A model generated the notes under the pieces. The model was not told the DNA's origin. It searched no databases and saw only the letters and a list, made by a program, of their open reading frames with translations. A DNA stretch of 64,000 nucleotides from Monodelphis domestica (taxonomy: Eukaryota > Chordata > Mammalia > Didelphimorphia > Didelphidae): the NCBI RefSeq assembly GCF_027887165.1, contig NC_077232.1, forward strand, positions 58,914,290 to 58,978,289, given 5' to 3'. A program made the translations under genes and the position numbers. Of this stretch, positions 20,820 to 32,194 are shown one piece after another. How positions within the stretch are numbered: the first letter of the stretch is position 1; every line of letters starts with the position of its first letter.

Positions 20820-21695
20820 TTCTTTGACCTTTAATGGAGAAGTTTCCTGAAAGCCAGTGGAAACAAGTTATCTTGGGGCTCTTTTGTCTTGTAACATTTG
20901 CTGAAACATTTCCAAACTTGACCATGTCAACATTAGAAGGTGTATTTTGGCTTTCCAGACCTCAAGGAGATCAAATACAGAGCCATATGTTGCCTAGGCA
21001 ACTCCCTTTTGTGTTTGAGTTCACCAGGGGTGAGCTTTTTGACATCCCAGAGAGCTAGACTTTCTGAAGCTAAAAGTATCAAAGTCACGTGCAGAGCCAA
21101 CTCTTTTAATGCTGTGATGGAGACTGCCCAAGCACTAGGCTGCATGGGCTGTGGAAAACTGGGCCCTCAGTCTGCTCCTGAACTTGGATCAGATAGAAAG
21201 AGATGCTCAGGCAGGCTGCTTGTATCTCATAAAGGTTTTCTGCTGAAAAGCTTTCCAAGCTTTAAGTGAATCTGCTTTTCACTCCCCACCTCCTCCCCTT
21301 AGTTAATTTAAACCTAATTAATGGATGATACCATCTGAGGATGTTGTGTTAAGCCTCATGTTGTTCTTTCATCATTTCCTGTGGAGTGTGTGGGCCCTGT
21401 GATGGATGTTAGGAACACACAGCTTCTTACTCAGATCTCTCTTCAGTGAAGCTTTGTGGTTGTGAATCACAGAAGTTATGGGTGCGAAACTTGATTCAGT
21501 GTATGGCCCTGGGCCTGGACAGGGGTCTCTGGCCTTAGATGTGCTATTAAAATGCCCGAACATGCAGAAATAGTGGTTCTGTAGCTTTCTACCAACATAA
21601 GGGTAGGAAAGCTTTGTGTGAGTCACATGAAAGATTTTGCAGGAGAAAAGATAGCAAAACAAGTTTAAATACAAATGTTTGCAACATGAAGGTGG
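20820..21695. other. Repeat-poor interval with an RFX-type site
   Basis: About 870 bases with no recognised repeat and no supported gene. A perfect X-box palindrome is at 20989-21002. Confidence 0.5.
20989..21002. promoter_or_regulatory. Perfect X-box (RFX family) palindrome
   Basis: GTTGCCTAGGCAAC is a 14-base perfect palindrome that fits the RFX dimer consensus of two GTTGCC half sites. Function is inferred from the motif alone. Confidence 0.5.
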
Positions 21696-21697
21696 CA

Positions 21698-21958
21698 ACT
21701 TGGCATACAGAGAAAAGCAATTGGTAGACAGAAGACCTGGGTTCTTTCCCCAGTTCTCTTAACACTTGATATGTCCTTGGGCAAGTGTCTGTTCCTTTTC
21801 TGGGCCCCATTTCCTTCTCTATTAAAAAGAGGGGGTTATAATATAATATAAGTCATTTGGCTGAGGGGATGGATTTTTGTTTTGTCTCTGTATCCTCAGC
21901 ATCTAGCACAGTGCTTACAAACAGTAGGACTTAATAAATTCTTGTTGGATTGGATTAG
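21698..21958 (+). repeat. MIR-type SINE then L2/MIR-type 3' end
   Basis: AGAAGACCTGGGTTCTTTCC and GTCCTTGGGCAAGTG at 21725-21790, then CATCTAGCACAGTGCTTAC..TTAATAAATTCTTG at 21900-21945. Confidence 0.65.
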
Positions 21959-22069
21959 TTTGGACAAAAGGATCTTAAAGTTAAGGTTGTATAAAAAGTA
22001 GAGCTGCCACTAATAAGTCTGAGGTTTAAAAATGCATGAAATGTATCCCTAATGGTCTATATGTGAGTG

Positions 22070-22265
22070 GGTAGGGGGAGCTAGGTGACTCAGTGGGTTG
22101 CGAGCCAAGCCCAGAGATGGTAGGTCTTGTGTTCAAATCTGGCCTCAGACACATCCTAGCTGTGTGACCCTAGTCAAGTCACTTAACCTCCATTGCCTTA
22201 CCACTCTCCTGCCTTGGTACCAATGCACAGTATTGATTCTAAGATGGAAAGTAATTTTTTAAAAA
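22070..22265 (+). repeat. tRNA-type marsupial SINE
   Basis: AGCTAGGTGACTCAGTGG head, GTTCAAATC B box, TGTGTGACCCTAGTCAAG core. Confidence 0.86.
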
Positions 22266-22269
22266 TAGG

Positions 22270-23100
22270 CCTACCCAAAATAGTTCTCTTATTGTTTCCT
22301 CTTTTTATGTTGCTGGTTTGTTTTCCAGCAAAAGGACTCCCAAGAGCTGTGCTATTTTGCCATATGTGCTCTCTAAACTTGAGCACCCTTTTCCTTAGAT
22401 TCAGATGGGGATGTGTGCCACAGACTTTTGAGGGGGATGTTTTGTAACCCCTTTTCTTACTCATCACCTGAGAAAATCCCACTTACTAAAAGTTCATTCA
22501 TTCTGACTGGCTAATTGATATCAACTGATGATTGTTGGGAAGCACACCAGTGGGGGCTCGTGAGCTCTAGCATTAGAAACATGACCTGAAAATTGCTCAG
22601 GGCAATCTAGAACTTTGAGGAGTGATTTAGCAGCTTTTTTAAAAATAAAGATCCAACTTGTTAGTGAATTAGGGAGTTGGGATAAGGACTTCTAAAGCCT
22701 ATATGAACATTGCTGGCACTTGTTCAGAATTTCATTCCATGACTGAGTTCCTCAGACAATTTAAATAAATCTCCTGTCACACTAAGTAAGTCGTGCAGGG
22801 CTTCTCTGCACTTAGTGAGTACTTAAAATGAGTTTTCACCTGATTAAAGCATCCAGGTATAGCAGCATCCCTTTCTTTATAGGAGTAAGGAAATTGGTCA
22901 ATAATGGGTCAATAAATGACCCCTTCCCTTTCATAGCTTCTTATCATTCAAGTCCTTTGAGTCCTCTGAGTGCTGCCTTTGCCAGGATATACGTGGGACT
23001 TTTGATTGTCTCTAGGATAGCCATTCCAATCCAGAAGAGCTATGAACTCCTGGAAGGGAGGGATATTCATTTACTGTCCCTTCATAAATCACTGTGAACA
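22270..23100. other. Unannotated DNA with a possible LTR-end motif
   Basis: No gene is seen. CACACCAGTGGGG (22543-22555) is shared with 39510-39522, in each case after GCTAATTGATAT. Confidence 0.4.
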
Positions 23101-23269
23101 GAGTTCAGTGCTCGTAATTGGGATTCCCTGAATAGAATGTCAGTTTCTTGACAACAGAGTTCATGTTATGTTCTTTTTTTTAAAATCCCTATTACCTAGA
23201 ACAATTACATGTAACAGGCATTTAAGAAATTCTTCTGGATGGATTTTTGTCCGTGTCTTTTCCTGTCTC

Positions 23270-23825
23270 GTTCTATATTTCTCTCTTTCCTACATGCTAC
23301 AGTCTCACTAAGCTTCCTCTCCCTTTTCGGTGATTTTCCATGGACCTCCCATGCCTTCCCTAAAGCTCCTCCTCACCACCTCAGAGAATCCCTTACCTCC
23401 TTCTAGAAATAGCTGAAGCATTATCTTTAACTTGAAGCACTTCTTGATTCTACCTAATTGCTAATGCCATCATTCTTTAACTTCCCTGTATTTATCACAC
23501 ACACGATATACACTTATATCGCATGGTTATAACATACACACATCATATATATCTGTGTTATATGCACATGTGTGTAATATAGGATGTCTCTTGCCCCGTA
23601 TTATAACATACAACACACATATATGATATGTGTGTATTACATGGATGTATATGTGTGTGTATACACACATTCAGAGGCAACATATAATTACTGGTATAAT
23701 TCTTCTAACAGGATATCACCTTGTTAAAGGCAAGGATTATGTTATTCTTGTCTTTGAAAGCCCCAGCAGCTAATATTGTCTAGGACCTGGGACATGCTTA
23801 ATGAATGTTTGTTGATCGATTTAGC
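23270..23825 (+). repeat. L2-type LINE 3' region, split by low-complexity DNA
   Basis: The order matches L2 3' ends: CCTAAAGCTCCTCCTCACCA, a CACTTCTTGATTCTACC block, then CCTTGTTAAAGGCAAGGATT and CTTAATGAATGTTTGTTGA. A CA/TA-rich low-complexity stretch (23498-23672) lies inside. Confidence 0.7.
23498..23672. repeat. Degenerate CA/TA low-complexity tract
   Basis: Mixed (CA)n, (TA)n and (TG)n runs broken by unique bases. Confidence 0.8.
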
Positions 23826-23829
23826 GTTT

Positions 23830-24785
23830 TCGTTTCATTTACATGGCTTGAATTTGGTTCCATTCAATTTATTGAAGGAAGGGAAGATCAAGGTGGGTAG
23901 GATTGCCCAGAGTCACAGACAGCTACAAGAAAATGGGACCTAGAACTTCTAGCTCTCCAGAGAAGGCATAGAAACAATATGGGGAAAGTTGCTCTGGCTG
24001 GTCAAAGGGAATCCCTTACCTGTGCCAATATGAAATGGTGGCAGCAAAGCTCCTCAGTGGTTTTACAAACTGTTCCTTCAAATAAGGTCAGTGAAATGAT
24101 TTCTAAACCATTCTCGCCCATTAAAAACCAAATGCTCCTGGTCTAGTCTTTCAGTATTGCTGAGCTCTGATCTCATCTACTGCATATTTGTCTAGCAGAA
24201 AAGAGCGTGGACCTACACACTGCCACTTTTTAGCCTTTGTTCAGTGCCTCATTGGCAAGGGCACTTGCGCAGAACAACAAGGATCCACTGCCACTAGCAA
24301 TTTCTCTGGCCCTCCACACCATTAATGATACTCAGTGGTCCCCTTCTCCCCCAACTTACCCTGTGCCTATATGCTGCAATGGGCACACACACAAATATCT
24401 CAGTCTTGTCATTAAACAGCTCCTTGCAAAAAGCTGCAAATACCCCAATCCCTAGCTATTGCCCTTGTGCTGGCATTTTCTTTTCAGAGGGCGAGAAAAA
24501 CTTGTTTATCCAGTTTCTCTTGGCTTCAAAGTGGCAACATATCTACCAGGCATACCAGCAATCTTCTGAACTGTGGTCCCTATTCCCTGAGACGTACCAG
24601 CTCCCTAACTGGCATCACAGTGGGCTGAGGCAGAAACCATGGCCGTCTGCCAGGATCTCCTGCTTTTTTGGTGGGGGGTTGTTTCCTGTCTTTAACTTGC
24701 CCAGTGTAGAAAGGAACTAGAATGAATCCACCCCCCTAATCCTCAGCCCTTCTGGTGGGAGGGAAGATGAGGGAACTGCTCTGGC
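23830..24785. other. Unannotated intergenic DNA
   Basis: About 950 bases with no recognised repeat. Two overlapping short frames (24237-24455, 24325-24720) show no domain and are likely chance. Confidence 0.5.
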
Positions 24786-24789
24786 ACCT

Positions 24790-24955
24790 ACTGCCTATTG
24801 TAGAAAAATAGACTCTGATCTAGAAGGGACTTAAGAGTCTATCTAGTCCCACTCCCTCATTTCACAGTTAAGGAAACTGAGGCCCAAAGAGGGTAGTGAT
24901 TGGCCCAAAGATACATGGGTCATAAGTACTATTATTTGAACCCTAGCTAGTTATC
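24790..24955 (-). repeat. MIR/THER-type SINE, antisense
   Basis: TCTAGAAGGGACTTAAGAGT and TTAAGGAAACTGAGGCCCAA. Confidence 0.8.
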
Positions 24956-25197
24956 TTTTCGTGTATGGATTTTATTTGTGTATACGGAGCAGCTACTTAT
25001 TTAATAGATGCTCATTGATATGAATTATGTTCCTTGCCCTTACCTAGACTATGAGTTAGACTCAAGAATGGAAAAAGAACAGATTGATCAACCTGCAGTG
25101 GATAGAAAACTGTAATTAGTCTCAAGAAGACTTAGATTCAAAATTAGCCTCTGATAAATGTGGTCCTGTCACTTCATCTCCCAATATCCCTAAACAA

Positions 25198-25397
25198 TTT
25201 TTTTTTAAACTTTTATCTTCTGTCTTAGAGTCAATATTATGTATTGGTTCTAAGGCAGAAGAGTGGTAAGGGCTAGGCAGTGGGGGGTGAAGTGATTTGC
25301 CCAGGGTCACACAGTTAGGACATATCTGAGGGTAGATTTGAACCCAGGTCCCCCCAACTCCAGGCCTAGCTCCCTATCTACTGAGCCACCTAGCTGT
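25198..25397 (-). repeat. tRNA-type marsupial SINE, antisense
   Basis: CTTTTATCTTCTGTCTTAGA ... TTTGCCCAGGGTCACACAGT ... CTGAGCCACCTAGCTG. Confidence 0.88.
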
Positions 25398-25399
25398 GA

Positions 25400-25865
25400 T
25401 GCAGCTGCCACTACACTTCTCTCCCCCCTCTCCCCCCCAAGGAATTCTTTAAGACCTAAGTTGTAGAACAGGTGCTGAGCTACATTAGTACAGGGACTGT
25501 CCTCACTTGGAGTTCCTCACTCCAAAGAAGTAATATATACCTCAAAAATTGACTGATGGTAAAGGAAAGAGAACAAGAATCTAAGTGACTTAGGAAGAAA
25601 GGGTCCTCGGCACAGCAATCCATAATAATAAACCAAAAATGAGGTGAACATTCAGTCCAGGTGCCTGAATCTTTCAAGGGTTTTCTGATTTCATCAATAT
25701 CATTCCATCTCATTCCCTAGTTCTTGTTCAATGGAATTCGGGTCCATACCTTCTACAGATCTTCCATTAAAAACCCACCCAACCCATAAGAAGCCTTCCA
25801 GTAGACCTTTTCGTGTTGTAGGACTACCAAAGTGGCTCTCGGGTTGCTTATCTTTCATTCTTGTT
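25400..25865. other. Unannotated intergenic DNA
   Basis: A C-rich tract at 25422-25438; otherwise nothing recognised. Confidence 0.5.
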
Positions 25866-25871
25866 TTATAA

Positions 25872-26055
25872 TATCACAGATTCAGAATTAAAAGGGATCT
25901 CAGGGGGTCACCTAAAATAATCCCCATGGGAACAGGATGGGAGTGTGGGGGTGGGGAAATGACTTGCCCAAATACAGGTAGTAAGCGGCAACTCTAGAGT
26001 AGTTGAACCCAGGGCCCCTGACTCCAATCTATCATTCTTTCCACTATTCCCCACT
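25872..26055 (-). repeat. MIR/THER-type SINE, antisense
   Basis: AGAATTAAAAGGGATCTCAG, ATGACTTGCCCAAATACAGG and GTTGAACCCAGGGCCCCTGA. Confidence 0.75.
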
Positions 26056-26528
26056 GCTATTCCATTTCCCATTGGGATCGCCTTTGATGATTCTTATCAA
26101 TAACATGCCGGCTCACACCCACTAGAAACCTCTCCATTTTCCTTTGAATTACTAGTCAATAGAATTTGGAACTCTTGATGTTTCCCAGGAATAGCTACAT
26201 GGAGTTAAAAGGAAAAAAAAACGGCGTGGCTGGGATACTCCCACTTTCAAACTTCTCCTTGACATTCCCTCTAACCCCACGTGTAGAAGCCCCAGGGCTC
26301 AGACAAAGCCAGAGAGGCAACTTGAACCTCAGCCACTCCATTGTGTGATGATTGACCTAATTAGGCTAATCACCTTTTCCACTTCCCTCTCACCTTGTGC
26401 TTGTGCTGCCTTATTCTCTGTTACCACTTCAAGTCCCAAGAAGGGAAAGACAACAGCCCTTTGAGTTTCCAAATCTCCCAGGATTTCCTGTGGCCAACTC
26501 CTCCATCTCTCATTGGCTCATTGCGTGC

Positions 26529-26550
26529 TCTCTCTCTCTCTCTCTGTCTC

Positions 26551-26633
<83 letters not shown>

Positions 26634-26868
26634 ATCTCTGTCTCTGTCTCTGTCTCTGTTTTTGTCTCTGTCTCTCTGTCTCTCTCTGTCTCTCTCTCTG
26701 TCTCTCTGTCTCTCTCTCTCGCTCGCTATCTCTGTCTCTGTCTGTCTGTCTCTGTCTCTGTTTTTGTCTCTCTCTCTGTTTTTGTCTCTGTCTCTCTCTC
26801 TGTCTCTGTCTTTCTCTGTCTGTCTCTCTCTCTCTCTCTGTCTCTCTGTCTCTCTCTCTCTCTCTCTC
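26529..26868. repeat. (TC)n / (TCTCTG)n microsatellite
   Basis: About 340 bases of pyrimidine repeats with TCTCTG and TTTTTG variants. It abuts the 3' (tail) end of the antisense SINE at 26869-27050. Long frames through it on both strands (poly Leu-Ser, Arg-Glu) are artefacts. Confidence 0.97.
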
Positions 26869-27050
26869 AAACTCTTACCTTCTATCTTAGTATCAGTTCT
26901 AAGGCAGAAAAGTGGTAAGGGCTAGGCAATCATGGTTAAGTGACTTGCCCGGAATCACACAACTAAGAAATGTCTGAGGACAGATTTGAACCCAGTTCCC
27001 CCCAATTCCAGGCCTGGTGCTCTATTCACTGTGCTACCTAGCTGTTCCAC
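26869..27050 (-). repeat. tRNA-type marsupial SINE, antisense
   Basis: AAACTCTTACCTTCTATCTT ... GTGACTTGCCCGGAATCACA ... GTGCTACCTAGCTG. Its tail has become the adjoining TC microsatellite. Confidence 0.88.
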
Positions 27051-27164
27051 AGTAATAATCTTTTAATAAATGTATGTTGACTGGCTGTAGGGAATACCGG
27101 GCTGCAAAACAGGGACATTTCAGGGGAGGAAACTCCCTCTATCACTGCAGGTAGACACCTTCTC

Positions 27165-27355
27165 TACAATTTCGTTTTAGAGAATTTCCTAAAGTATTCG
27201 AGATTAAGTGGTTTGTCTCCAGTTCCTTCATTTAACAGGCCCATGGAGATTTGCCAGAGGTCACAGAGACAGCATCTATCAGAGGTCAAAATTAGAAGCC
27301 AAATGCTATCTTTCAAGGCTGGCTCTCTTCAACATCTATGCTGTCATCTCACACA
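27165..27355 (-). repeat. Probable MIR-type SINE, antisense, decayed
   Basis: TTTGCCAGAGGTCACAGAGA and the AGAGGTCAAAATTAGAAGCC block. Confidence 0.5.
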
Positions 27356-27465
27356 AATGATCTGTAAACCATATCCCTTAGCCCTTTCCCATGCCTGGAC
27401 TTGAGGTTACTGGTTGGAGAATGGGCTTTTAGAGTAGGCTGGAGTCCAAGGGCCTTCTTTCTAAC

Positions 27466-27480
27466 TGGACTTCCTTTTCT
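27466..27480. repeat. Left target-site duplication of antisense L1 tail
   Basis: TGGACTTCCTTTTCT, repeated exactly at 28107-28121. Confidence 0.93.
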
Positions 27481-28106
27481 TTTTTTTTAAGTAATTAATT
27501 TAGTTAATTTAGAACAGTATTCCTTGGTTACAAGAATCACATTATTTTCCTCCCTCCCTCCCCTCCCCCAACCCTTCCCGTAGCTGATGCTCAATTTCAT
27601 TGGGTATTATTTGTGTCCTTGATCAGAACCTATTTCCATGCTGTTGATGTTTGCACGAGGATGTTCATTTGGAGTCTACATTCCCAGCCATACCCCCTCA
27701 ACCCATGTAATCAAGCAGTTGTTTTTCTTTGGTTTTTACTCCCACAGTGTTTCCTCTGGATTTGGATAGTGGTTTTTCTCTTAGGTTCCTCCAAGTTGTT
27801 CAGGATCACTGCATTTCCACTAGTGGAGAAGTCCATTACATTCGATTATACCACAGTGTTTCAGTCTCTGTGTACAATGTTTTCCTGGTTCTGCTCCTTT
27901 TGCTCTGCATCACTTCCTGGAGGTTGTTCCATCTCCATGGAATTCCTCCACTTTATTATTCCTTTGAGCACAATAGTATCCCATCACCAACAGATACCAC
28001 AATTTGTTCAGCCATTCCCCAATTGAAGGCATCCCCTCGTTTTCCAATTTTTTGCCACCACAAAGAGCGCAGCTATGAATATTCTTGTACAAGTCTTTTT
28101 CCTTAT
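27481..28106 (-). mobile_element. 5'-truncated L1 (3' end only), antisense
   Basis: 626 bases that start with the T-run (antisense A tail) and end inside ORF2. The reversed frame reads [20 protein letters not shown] then [18 protein letters not shown], close to residues near 1190-1230 of the intact copy. The 3' UTR shares its G-rich tract with the 1121-7429 element but differs after it, so it belongs to another subfamily. A perfect 15-bp duplication bounds it. Confidence 0.93.
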
Positions 28107-28121
28107 TGGACTTCCTTTTCT
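28107..28121. repeat. Right target-site duplication of antisense L1 tail
   Basis: Exact copy of 27466-27480. Confidence 0.93.
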
Positions 28122-28925
28122 GTACCTTGGGCTTCTCTCCCCATCCTCCACTCCTTCCATTTTCCTAAGCTCTAGGTTCCAAGTACAGGAAGCAGGCCTG
28201 ACTTGATGCTTCTCTCCAAAGCAAAAAAATACACTGGAATCAACTTGCAGCTTTGTTCGGTGTATCAACTGCACAGATCTGTTTGGAAGTAATTTAACTC
28301 GGTGAAATGTAGCTGACAGCTCTACTGTCTGTTGGCATGTTCCAACAGGGCCTGGCCCCAGACGTTATTTAGAATCAAGCCAATTTGAATGATTTCTCAG
28401 ATGTGATCATGGATTTGCAAGTGTATCTTCTCTATCTCCCATTACAAGAAGGAAATAAAATCATTTTTGGAAGGGTCTAGGGCTAGTGTTTCATTGTTAT
28501 AGGGAATTCCCTGATGAGGAAATTCCCTCTATTTTTGCTGATCTGCCCCTACTATACAAATTATAGTCCTAAAGAATTGCCCAGGTCACTGAGAGATTCA
28601 ACAACTTGTTCTATCTATGTGTCAGAGGCTGGATTTGAACCCAATTGTTTCTTATTTCTGAGTCCTAGAAAACTAGTTAAAATATAGAATTGAAAACTCT
28701 ATGGATCTCAAAACTCAGAAGACTGGGAAGATTTCAGTTTAGGGTTTCCCAAGTCAAAGGCTCCTTCTGGAGACTTACCACTGAAACAGTAACTTGGTAT
28801 TTCTAAAAACCATAATCCTACTATCTGAAAGGTTATTCTGGGAAAAGGGATGGTGGAAAATTCATTAATGTCCTGTTCTCAACAGCTCCTAGTTAGTTGG
28901 TACTTTGTACATTCAATCTTATTTC
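28122..28925. other. Mostly unannotated DNA
   Basis: No gene is seen. 28555-28665 may be a decayed antisense MIR-type piece (GGCTGGATTTGAACCCAATT). Confidence 0.45.
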
Positions 28926-28934
28926 AATCAATCT

Positions 28935-29192
28935 TTCAATCAAGCTAAGTGGTGAAGTGGAGAGAGTGATAGGTCTAAAGCCTCCAAGATTCATCTCTGT
29001 GAGTTCAAATCTGACCTCAGACACTTCCTAGGTGTGGGACTCTGGGAAAGTCACTTAACCCTGTTTGCCTCAGTTACCTCTTCTGTAAAATGGGCTGGAG
29101 AAGAAAAGGGCAAACCATTCCAGCGTCTCTGCCAGGAAAAGCCCAAATAGGGTAATAAAGGACCATACATAACTGAAAACAACTGAACAACA
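28935..29192 (+). repeat. Marsupial SINE with long 3' module
   Basis: GAGTTCAAATCTGACCTCAG, CTCAGTTACCTCTTCTGTAA, then GCAAACCATTCCAGCGTCTC and AACTGAACAACAAA. The antisense copy at 30543-30785 has the same modules. Confidence 0.78.
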
Positions 29193-29457
29193 AAAAATGT
29201 GCTAGACAACCTGGGTTCTAGAAATATAATTCTTTGGATCCACAGTCATCACTTCTATTATTATACAGGGAATGATTTTTCCTTTTTTAAGTCTTCACAG
29301 TTTCCAAATAGCTCCCAACATCCCCAAGAGGAAAGTTATAATGGCATACATTTTAGAACTCTTTACAGTTTACAAAAGACTTTCCCCACAAAAAATAGGT
29401 AAAACAAAACAGTAGTTTCCTTGTTTTATTGATGAGGAAACAGATCCAGATATTTGA

Positions 29458-29670
29458 ACTAGAATCATGGGACCATAGGTCCAGAGTTGGAAAAGGTCTC
29501 AAGGGTCTCAAAGGTCTCAAGTGTAGTCCAAAGTCCTTCCTACTCCCATTTTATAGAAGAGGACACTGAGATCCAGGAAGTTTAGTGATTTGCCCAAGAT
29601 TTCACAGTTTACAAGTGGCAGAGCTGAGATATAGAACCCACGACTCTTGGCATGTTACTCTATCCTAGAA
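29458..29670 (-). repeat. MIR/THER-type SINE, antisense
   Basis: CATTTTATAGAAGAGGACAC and GTGATTTGCCCAAGATTTCA. A small GGTCTCAA triplication lies at 29494-29520. Confidence 0.7.
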
Positions 29671-29674
29671 CCCA

Positions 29675-30535
29675 CAACTCCTGGATTGTTTTTTCAGTTA
29701 TAGGTTCACAGCCTAAGAAAACTAGAGAGAGGAAAGAGACCAGCTCTTGGGAAATCAGCCAGGCTGGAACATTCTACAAGTCGAGTCCCCAGGAAGTCCT
29801 TGGTAGTCAAGAGATTTCCTGTTCTCCCCAATAGGAATTTGGAGATTTCCCAAGGTGCTGCAGAAAAGCATAGCATCTGGGCCTCTTGCTTCTTCAAGTA
29901 TGGTTGGCTTCAGTTTTGCTGAGAGGTGGGTTGGAATTTTTCTTTTGTGTTCTGGATTTTAAATGCTAATGAAGACTGGCATGCAGAAAAATCAAAGGGG
30001 TCTTGGGCTCTACTCTATTGGTTAGAATTTTGCTCTGTGCCCTCCATCCAGTGTTTTCAGCTTTGAATGAAGCTATTTGGAGAGACTCAAGGCAGTGCTG
30101 ATGAGTGGAATTAGAATTTTAGAATGGTTTTAGCTCAGCTTTGATGGCCTTTTCAAATGGCTTGAACAAGACAAGGCTCTCCTCTGAGCTCTCTTGTGTT
30201 TCCTGTTTGTACTGGGGAATGTTCTGTTGCCTAGTCCCTCTACCCAGAGGGCCATAACTTCAGAGTAGGAAGAGATCTCAAAGGCCATCTAGTCCACTCT
30301 GGCTTAGGATTTGGGAATTGTATCACCTCTATTGTCTGCTTGGATTGTTTCATTTAAGAAAACATCCAGAGGACAACCATCACTCAAAACTAGCAGTATA
30401 ATCATATCAGGTTCCCAAATAAGAATTTAGGGATCAAGAGACCAAAGGATGGCTAGTTTTTCCAATAGGACCATCGACCTAGAACAGTAAAAACAATAAC
30501 CTTCATCTAGCCAAACCCTCTTTTAGATGAGGAAA
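29675..30535. other. Mostly unannotated DNA
   Basis: A MIR-like scrap lies at 30255-30310. The rest is unrecognised. Confidence 0.45.
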
Positions 30536-30542
30536 TGAAGAC

Positions 30543-30785
30543 CTTTGTTGCTCAGTAATTTTCAGTCATGTCAGACTCTTCATGACCTCATTTGGGATTT
30601 TCTTAGCAAAGATGGTGGAGTGGTTTTCCATTTCCTTCTCTGACTATTTTTATATATTAGGAAACTGAGGCAAACAGAGATAAGTGACTTGCCCAGGGTC
30701 ACATGGATACTAAATGTCTGAGATTATATTTAAATTCAGTTCTTCTTCACTCCCAGCACTCTATCTACTGACCTACCCAGGTGCC
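30543..30785 (-). repeat. Marsupial SINE with long 3' module, antisense
   Basis: GGAGTGGTTTTCCATTTCCT, GTGACTTGCCCAGGGTCACA and the ACCTACCCAGGTGCC end. Confidence 0.8.
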
Positions 30786-30789
30786 AGAA

Positions 30790-31740
30790 CAGATGCTTAA
30801 CTGGATTAAATGACAAACAGGTAAATGCCAGAGCATTTGAACTCAGCTCTGATGACTCCAGATTCCTCATTACTCCCACTGCATGACACTGTCCAGGCAG
30901 GACTTAAGACCAGCAAAGGCTTCCTGGATGAGTCTTCTCATGGACCCTGCATAGCTTTCAAAGGTGAGACACAACATTCCATTTCCAAAATTCCTCAGTT
31001 AAAGTTAGAAAGAAGGTTTCCCAGCATGCTCTGGAGTTTGGACAAATTCTTGCCTCCACCCGCCTCTCTCCCCCCTCTTATCCCTCCAGAATTTCAATGT
31101 CTCCACGTAACAGCCCTGGAGACTGGAACAACAAATGACACATGGCTGCTTGCTTGTTGACAGAGGAGGCACAAGGAGGCAGGCAGAAGAGGCAGGCAGC
31201 CTCTTCTCAGGGAGCCACCCACAGCCCCAGGAGCCTCCTTCTTGGGGAAGGAGAGTTCATCCTGAGTCCTCACCAGGGGTCAGGGCCTTCCCCACAGGTG
31301 GTATGATCAGAACACTGGGCCTCTTACAGCTGGATGTGGGCCATGAACAAACAAGGTGGGAATTTTCCTTCTTGACTGACGGGTGTTGGAACAAGCCCAG
31401 CAGCCATTCCCATTGCACAACTGTCAGTTCCATTGGTTCACACAGTCTCTTTCTTTTCTTTTCTTTTCTTTTTTTTGTTTGAAGACTTTACAGAACTTTG
31501 GCACATGAGCCTGGTCTATATGAAGCCAACAATTCACTTGGGGGGGGGGGCGAAACACACTGGTTGACTGTGTTTATGAGAAGTATTATCAGTGGTGACT
31601 CTTAAAGTGGAGGAGGGGGTACCACTGGTAGTCCAAAAGACCAAAAAGAGATTGATTCTACCAGCCACTCTCATTGCAGTTATTGTTTCTAATAGAATGA
31701 CCAAGCTTTCAAAAGTGGGAGACAGAGAAAGGGATGGTAC
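30790..31740. other. Unannotated DNA
   Basis: No supported gene. Two overlapping frames (30825-31160, 31135-31482) show no recognisable domain. A TTTTC-rich run lies at 31443-31475 and a G10 run at 31541-31550. Confidence 0.5.
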
Positions 31741-31744
31741 TGAT

Positions 31745-31915
31745 TTCTGGCACTAATTAATCCCTTTCTGGATTTGCTACTTAAAATCTGCATGCTGTTG
31801 AGTAAATCAATTCATCTCCTCTGGGCCTCAGTTTCCACCCCTGTAAAATGGCATTATTGAATATGATCATCTCTGAGGTCTCTTCCAGCTACACACTCCT
31901 AATCCTATGATCATT
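31745..31915 (+). repeat. MIR/THER-type SINE
   Basis: GGGCCTCAGTTTCCACCCCT and CTGAGGTCTCTTCCAGCTA. Confidence 0.78.
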
Positions 31916-31989
31916 GGCTCCTTCCTCCCCCCTCAAAAAAGTGTGTCCAGGCTCTCCATAAAGGAGATGAGCAGATTGTAAATAAGGAG

Positions 31990-32165
31990 AGAAAATGAAG
32001 GCTGTATTTGGAGTTAGGAGATCTGAGTTGAAATGCCAACTTTGCCCTTTACAACCTATGGGATCTCAAGCAGGTCATGTCACCATTTGGGGGGTCACTT
32101 TCCCATTTTTGTCAGAATGGAGGGTTAGAATGGAATCCTCCCAGAGCTAAGTCAATAACCCCATA
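31990..32165 (+). repeat. MIR/THER-type SINE
   Basis: GGAGTTAGGAGATCTGAGTT and the CTCAAGCAGGTCATGTCAC block, partly decayed. Confidence 0.6.
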
Positions 32166-32194
32166 GCCTGGCTACTCTTGATATATGGGCATTG

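Noticed and set aside
26395..26925. Long Leu/Ser and Arg/Glu frames on both strands
   Set aside because: They are translations of the TC microsatellite.
27613..28175. Two plus-strand frames of 137 and 148 codons
   Set aside because: They are antisense readings of an L1 tail.
30825..31482. Two overlapping frames of 111 and 115 codons
   Set aside because: No recognisable domain. The second ends in a T-rich run, and no splice or promoter context was found.
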